Positions 61,061-64,000 of a stretch of 64,000 bases of DNA are shown in pieces. The position numbers and the translations under genes were made by a program. Where the stretch lies: assembly GCF_900107485.1 (NCBI RefSeq), contig NZ_FNQE01000017.1, positions 1 through 64,000 on the forward strand. The letters are read 5' to 3'. How positions within the stretch are numbered: position 1 is the stretch's first letter; each line of letters starts with the position of its first letter. The stretch comes from Proteiniborus ethanoligenes (GTDB taxonomy: Bacteria > Bacillota > Clostridia > Tissierellales > Proteiniboraceae). The notes below the pieces were generated by a model that saw nothing but the letters and a program-made list of their open reading frames with translations, did no database searches and was not told the origin of the DNA.

Positions 61061-62144
61061 TATCCTTTTCCTCCCTTCTTTTCTTCAATAGATCTACAAA
61101 GGCTTCCAGTCTAGTTAGATAGCCTGCCTCTCCTGTCATTTCATCTACTACTAATGTAAGTATAGGGATGTTGTAATCCTTTTGGATAGTAGGAAGAATA
61201 CTTTCTGCAACAATTTCAGGCATGCAGGTTAAAGGAAATATTTGTATTAATCCGTCAAAGTCTCTTTGTGCATATTGGATCGCACTGCCTATAGTCTCTC
61301 TTCCATGTCCCCCTACCAATGTGTTTAAATATGGCTTAGCAGCTCTCCATTTGCTTTTTTCCTCAGCTGACCCAAATGGAAAAGCAAAAATGTGATGTTT
61401 TGCCCAGTTGCTTGGAGTCAAAGATTTTTCTACCTCCACTCCTAAATGCCCAAGCTTTCTTTCAATGTATAAATTTACAAAGGGTTCAATAATTGTATAT
61501 ATTTCTCCTATTATGCCAATCTTAATGGGCCTTTTTTCATTTTCTAATTCTATATCATTTAACCTTAGCTTAGTTGTATTAATGAGATCTAATATGTTTT
61601 TTACTCCATGTGCATTCTCTATATTACTATAAAAATTTTCCATTATTGTATCTACTTTAAACTTATTTACTGCTATTGGACGCTTTTTATTTGCTAAGTC
61701 TGTTAATTCATCTGCACGACTTAATATTTCATAGGCTCTTTTTCCGCTTCTAATTATTTTATAGAGATTTGATGTATTCATAGCTTCAAATATTCTTTTT
61801 ATTAGAACCATTGGTTTCCCATCAGGAGGGTCAAATACTATAAGGTTCACATCATATCCTAAATCTTTTAAAATTTCTTTTTCCATGAGAGGATAGAAAC
61901 CAAATCTACATGGTCCACAGCTACCTGTAATTATTATAGTATCTGCTCCCTTTTCTATACTTTCAATATAATTACCAATATTTATTTTTAGAGGCAAACA
62001 TATTGTCTCTGGTGAATGCTTAGTTCCTAGCTCTAAAGTTTTTTTACTACATCTAGGTGCTAATATTACTTCATTTCCTAAATCCTCAAGTAATCCCTTT
62101 ACAGCAATATATGTATTACCCATGTGTGGAAATGTAATTTTCAT
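61035..62144 (-). CDS. Activase-associated protein, DUF2229/HgdB-like
   Basis: A 369-residue protein related to the C-terminal parts of large CoA-substrate activases (pfam DUF2229 and 2-hydroxyacyl-CoA dehydratase-like). Phrases are TFPHMGNTYIAVKGLLEDLG (4-23), PETICLPLKINIGNYIE, TGSCGPCRFGFYPLME (about 74-89, a CGPC pair), PLTCMPEIVAESILP and DEMTGEAGYLTRLEAFVD, the latter shared with the next gene. It overlaps the activase gene by 26 bases. Scattered cysteines suggest an iron-sulfur centre. The reaction is unknown. Confidence 0.75.
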   Translation of the reverse strand: MKITFPHMGNTYIAVKGLLEDLGNEVILAPRCSKKTLELGTKHSPETICLPLKINIGNYIESIEKGADTIIITGSCGPCRFGFYPLMEKEILKDLGYDVNLIVFDPPDGKPMVLIKRIFEAMNTSNLYKIIRSGKRAYEILSRADELTDLANKKRPIAVNKFKVDTIMENFYSNIENAHGVKNILDLINTTKLRLNDIELENEKRPIKIGIIGEIYTIIEPFVNLYIERKLGHLGVEVEKSLTPSNWAKHHIFAFPFGSAEEKSKWRAAKPYLNTLVGGHGRETIGSAIQYAQRDFDGLIQIFPLTCMPEIVAESILPTIQKDYNIPILTLVVDEMTGEAGYLTRLEAFVDLLKKRREEKDIEGMLFRG

Positions 62145-63114
62145 TTATCTTTCTCCTTTTAATCATGTCTACAAATGCTTCTATCCTAGTATTTATACCA
62201 GCTTCTCCTGTATGCTCATCAATTGTCAGCAAGGTAAAAGGAATACCAGATTTTCGTGCTTCTCTTTGGACTATATCAATTAATATTGAATCAATTCCAC
62301 AGCCAAATGCAGAAATATAAATAATTCCATCTATATTTTTTTCATGAATTGAGTAAAATGACGAACCTATAATTCTTCTACCAAAACTCCAAAACATTCT
62401 TTTAGATATAGTGGATGAATAGTAATTAGACTTATCCTTGTCTATCATTTCTGGAGTAATAATATTAATTCCCTTACTCCATAGCTTTTTTATAAGGCTC
62501 ATATTAGTATATTCATCATATAAATTATATGGATGTCCAACTAACATGAGCTTAAGCTCTTTGTTATTCGTAGTTGTTATAGCTTTAGTTGCACTATTGT
62601 AAATTTTAATAGCCTCAATTGGTATTACCCCTTTATTAATGAGTTTTTTGTAGTTTTGATAGTGGCTATAAGCTATATTATATGCCTTTTTTATTTTAAT
62701 AAGATTTGGACTAATATATTTCCCAGCTTCTACAACTGTTGAAACCATTTTGAAGTTTGATTTTTTCAAATCTACCTTTACGTCTATACAAATAGGCAGG
62801 TCATAAATTGAGTGCTTAATCATTTCAGGTAATCCTAAATATTTTGGACACCCATATTCTCTTTTATGAATACTGATTAGTTTAGGTATAAATATGTAAT
62901 CTACCTTGTCTTTTAATTCATTTACATGACCATGATATACCTTTACAGGAAGACAGGCTTCATCTACACAGCTTGACACGCCACTGTTTAAGATTGATTT
63001 GTTTGTTTTTGAAGAAACAACTACTTCAGCTCCAAGCTCATTAAAAAATTCTTTCCACAATGGATAATAATCATAGAAAAAAAGGCTTTGTGGAATCCCA
63101 ACTTTATAAGACAT
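62116..63114 (-). CDS. Activase-associated protein, DUF2229
   Basis: A 332-residue DUF2229 protein that begins MSYKVGIPQSLFFYDYYPLWKEFF and has CVDEACLPVKVYHGHVNELK (about 49-68) and GCPKYLGLPEMI, in the order usual for this domain. The C-terminal segment DEHTGEAGINTRIEAFVDMIKRRK parallels the next gene's DEMTGEAGYLTRLEAFVDLLKKRR, so the two proteins are homologous over part of their length. It heads the three-gene operon, overlapping the next gene by 29 bases. In many bacteria the three parts are fused in one polypeptide of over 1000 residues. Confidence 0.78.
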   Translation of the reverse strand: MSYKVGIPQSLFFYDYYPLWKEFFNELGAEVVVSSKTNKSILNSGVSSCVDEACLPVKVYHGHVNELKDKVDYIFIPKLISIHKREYGCPKYLGLPEMIKHSIYDLPICIDVKVDLKKSNFKMVSTVVEAGKYISPNLIKIKKAYNIAYSHYQNYKKLINKGVIPIEAIKIYNSATKAITTTNNKELKLMLVGHPYNLYDEYTNMSLIKKLWSKGINIITPEMIDKDKSNYYSSTISKRMFWSFGRRIIGSSFYSIHEKNIDGIIYISAFGCGIDSILIDIVQREARKSGIPFTLLTIDEHTGEAGINTRIEAFVDMIKRRKINENYISTHG

Positions 63115-63177
63115 GCTATCCCTCCAATCTCACTAATATATTATGGGCATAATGTCTTGTATTTATAACACAAAAGT

Positions 63178-63204
63178 AAAAAAACCCTTTAGTAAGGGTT
63201 TTTT
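63178..63204 (-). terminator. Terminator of the right-edge gene
   Basis: AAAAACCCTT and AAGGGTTTTT form a perfect stem with a TAGT loop between the TPR-like gene and the activase operon. Confidence 0.88.
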
Positions 63205-63218
63205 ATACAGAAACTTTT

Positions 63219-64000
63219 TTATAATGTGTTTTCTTTTAAGCTAAGTATTTCTTTTAAAGCTCCAATAAATTGTTCATCATAGTTTTTTTGATTTATGATA
63301 TAACCATCTAATTTTTTTACTTGTTCCCAGCCTTCTCTAAGAATATTTTCTGCTATGTCATATTCATTATAACTAGCTAAAACATAGCCTTGATTCATTA
63401 GCTGAATAGTTCTTATATTAGGCCTTAAGCTATTCATATCTTTATATAATTCCATTGCATCCTTTCCTTGGCCTTCTGCTAAATAAACTTTAGACCTCAT
63501 AAATACAGCATTGTTGTATACCTCTTCACTTGAAGATGTATTTTCCCAGAGCTCTAAGGCCTCTATGATTAATTCATTACTTTCTACTAGGCCTGAAAAT
63601 TCTTTAAAAATAATACTTGCCTCACTATTGGTAACTTGAGCACCATTTATATAGGCTTGGAAAATTTCGTTTGCTAACTTTACTTTATCATTATAAGCCC
63701 TACTTCCATTTTTAATAAGATAATAATTAGTTCCAATAATATTGCTATAATTATTATTCTTGAGCTCTTCCATGGTCTTCATTGGATTAGTATCATATAA
63801 ATGTCTTTCTTCAAAAGGGATTACTCCTGCTAGTGAAACATACTCCATAGTTTCTATAGCCCTTTTATAAAGCAAATCATCTTTACTAAGCTGAGTATTA
63901 AAATAATCTCCAAACAAAGGATAGTTAACTTTATCTGAGCTTTCGATCAATTTAATATCTTCAATATAAGATTTTTTCTGATATTCTACTTCAGAAAACA
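63219..64000 (-). CDS. TPR-like protein, 5' end cut by the window edge
   Basis: At least 260 residues on the minus strand; the frame stays open through the right edge of the window (the visible N-terminal part reads SEVEYQKKSYIEDIKL), so the true start is outside. The visible part is alpha-helical with repeating units of about 35 residues, such as NAVFMRSKVYLAEGQGKDAMELYKDM and MNQGYVLASYNEYDIAENILREGW, typical of tetratricopeptide repeats. Partner and function are unknown. It lies upstream of the activase operon behind its own terminator. Confidence 0.7.
   Translation of the reverse strand, partial: FSEVEYQKKSYIEDIKLIESSDKVNYPLFGDYFNTQLSKDDLLYKRAIETMEYVSLAGVIPFEERHLYDTNPMKTMEELKNNNYSNIIGTNYYLIKNGSRAYNDKVKLANEIFQAYINGAQVTNSEASIIFKEFSGLVESNELIIEALELWENTSSSEEVYNNAVFMRSKVYLAEGQGKDAMELYKDMNSLRPNIRTIQLMNQGYVLASYNEYDIAENILREGWEQVKKLDGYIINQKNYDEQFIGALKEILSLKENTL

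Overview
The window is about 64 kb of a low-GC Gram-positive chromosome. The gene content points to an anaerobic, spore-forming member of the Clostridia: strong AGGAGG-type ribosome binding sites, frequent TTG/GTG starts, T-box and folate riboswitch leaders, a FeoAAB iron(II) importer, a 2-hydroxyacyl-CoA dehydratase-type activase, PduL, and SpmA/SpmB-like proteins. I see no rRNA, tRNA, CRISPR array, prophage or transposase. Almost all genes lie on the minus strand; the plus-strand genes are isolated single genes. Species cannot be fixed from this sequence alone.

Region by region. 1-8.7 kb holds a DUF188 protein, a UbiA-type prenyltransferase, a UPF0173 hydrolase, a deoC-pduL pair for deoxyribose/acetaldehyde use, a flavoprotein, a folT folate transporter behind a tetrahydrofolate riboswitch whose switching can be drawn base by base, a DedA/DUF1461/membrane Mrr-like operon, and two small genes. 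8.7-15.8 kb holds a kinase-like protein, asnA behind an asparagine T-box, a gate-domain membrane protein and a polar amino acid ABC importer with ArgR-like boxes in its promoter. 15.5-19 kb is a run DUF5685 - J-protein - membrane protein - ComEC-like hydrolase - DUF3006. 19-26.6 kb holds a DUF4015 lipoprotein, RNase H, a YdbC protein and an operon rtcB - cca - DUF1294 - methyltransferase that looks devoted to RNA repair or maturation.

26.7-34.2 kb has the shikimate operon aroB-aroA-aroC-chorismate mutase-aroK-aroQ, followed by wecE and wecF homologues (Fuc4NAc sugar synthesis and transfer). wecE is interrupted by an in-frame TAA. 34.5-42.3 kb holds a DUF362 ferredoxin-like protein, a feo operon with two Fur boxes, DegV, a YibE/F protein and an NAD(P)H/FAD reductase. 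42.4-46.7 kb is a complete polyamine importer potABCD headed by its own HTH-cupin regulator, with palindromes over its promoter. 46.9-49.9 kb is a zinc importer (znuA-znuC-znuB) ending in a Zur-type regulator, with a perfect palindrome just before znuA.

50-64 kb holds a TPM/LemA pair, a NifZ-ThiI pair for tRNA thiolation, an asparaginase preceded by an unrecognised promoter-hairpins-terminator unit (candidate small RNA or attenuator), two divergent uncharacterised genes (one cysteine-rich), an HD-GYP protein, an SpmA/SpmB-like pair, a split acyl-CoA dehydratase activase system in three genes, and a TPR-like protein running off the right edge. The best candidates for something new are the asparaginase-upstream RNA, the RNA-repair operon, the three-gene activase system and the Cys-rich J-protein operon.
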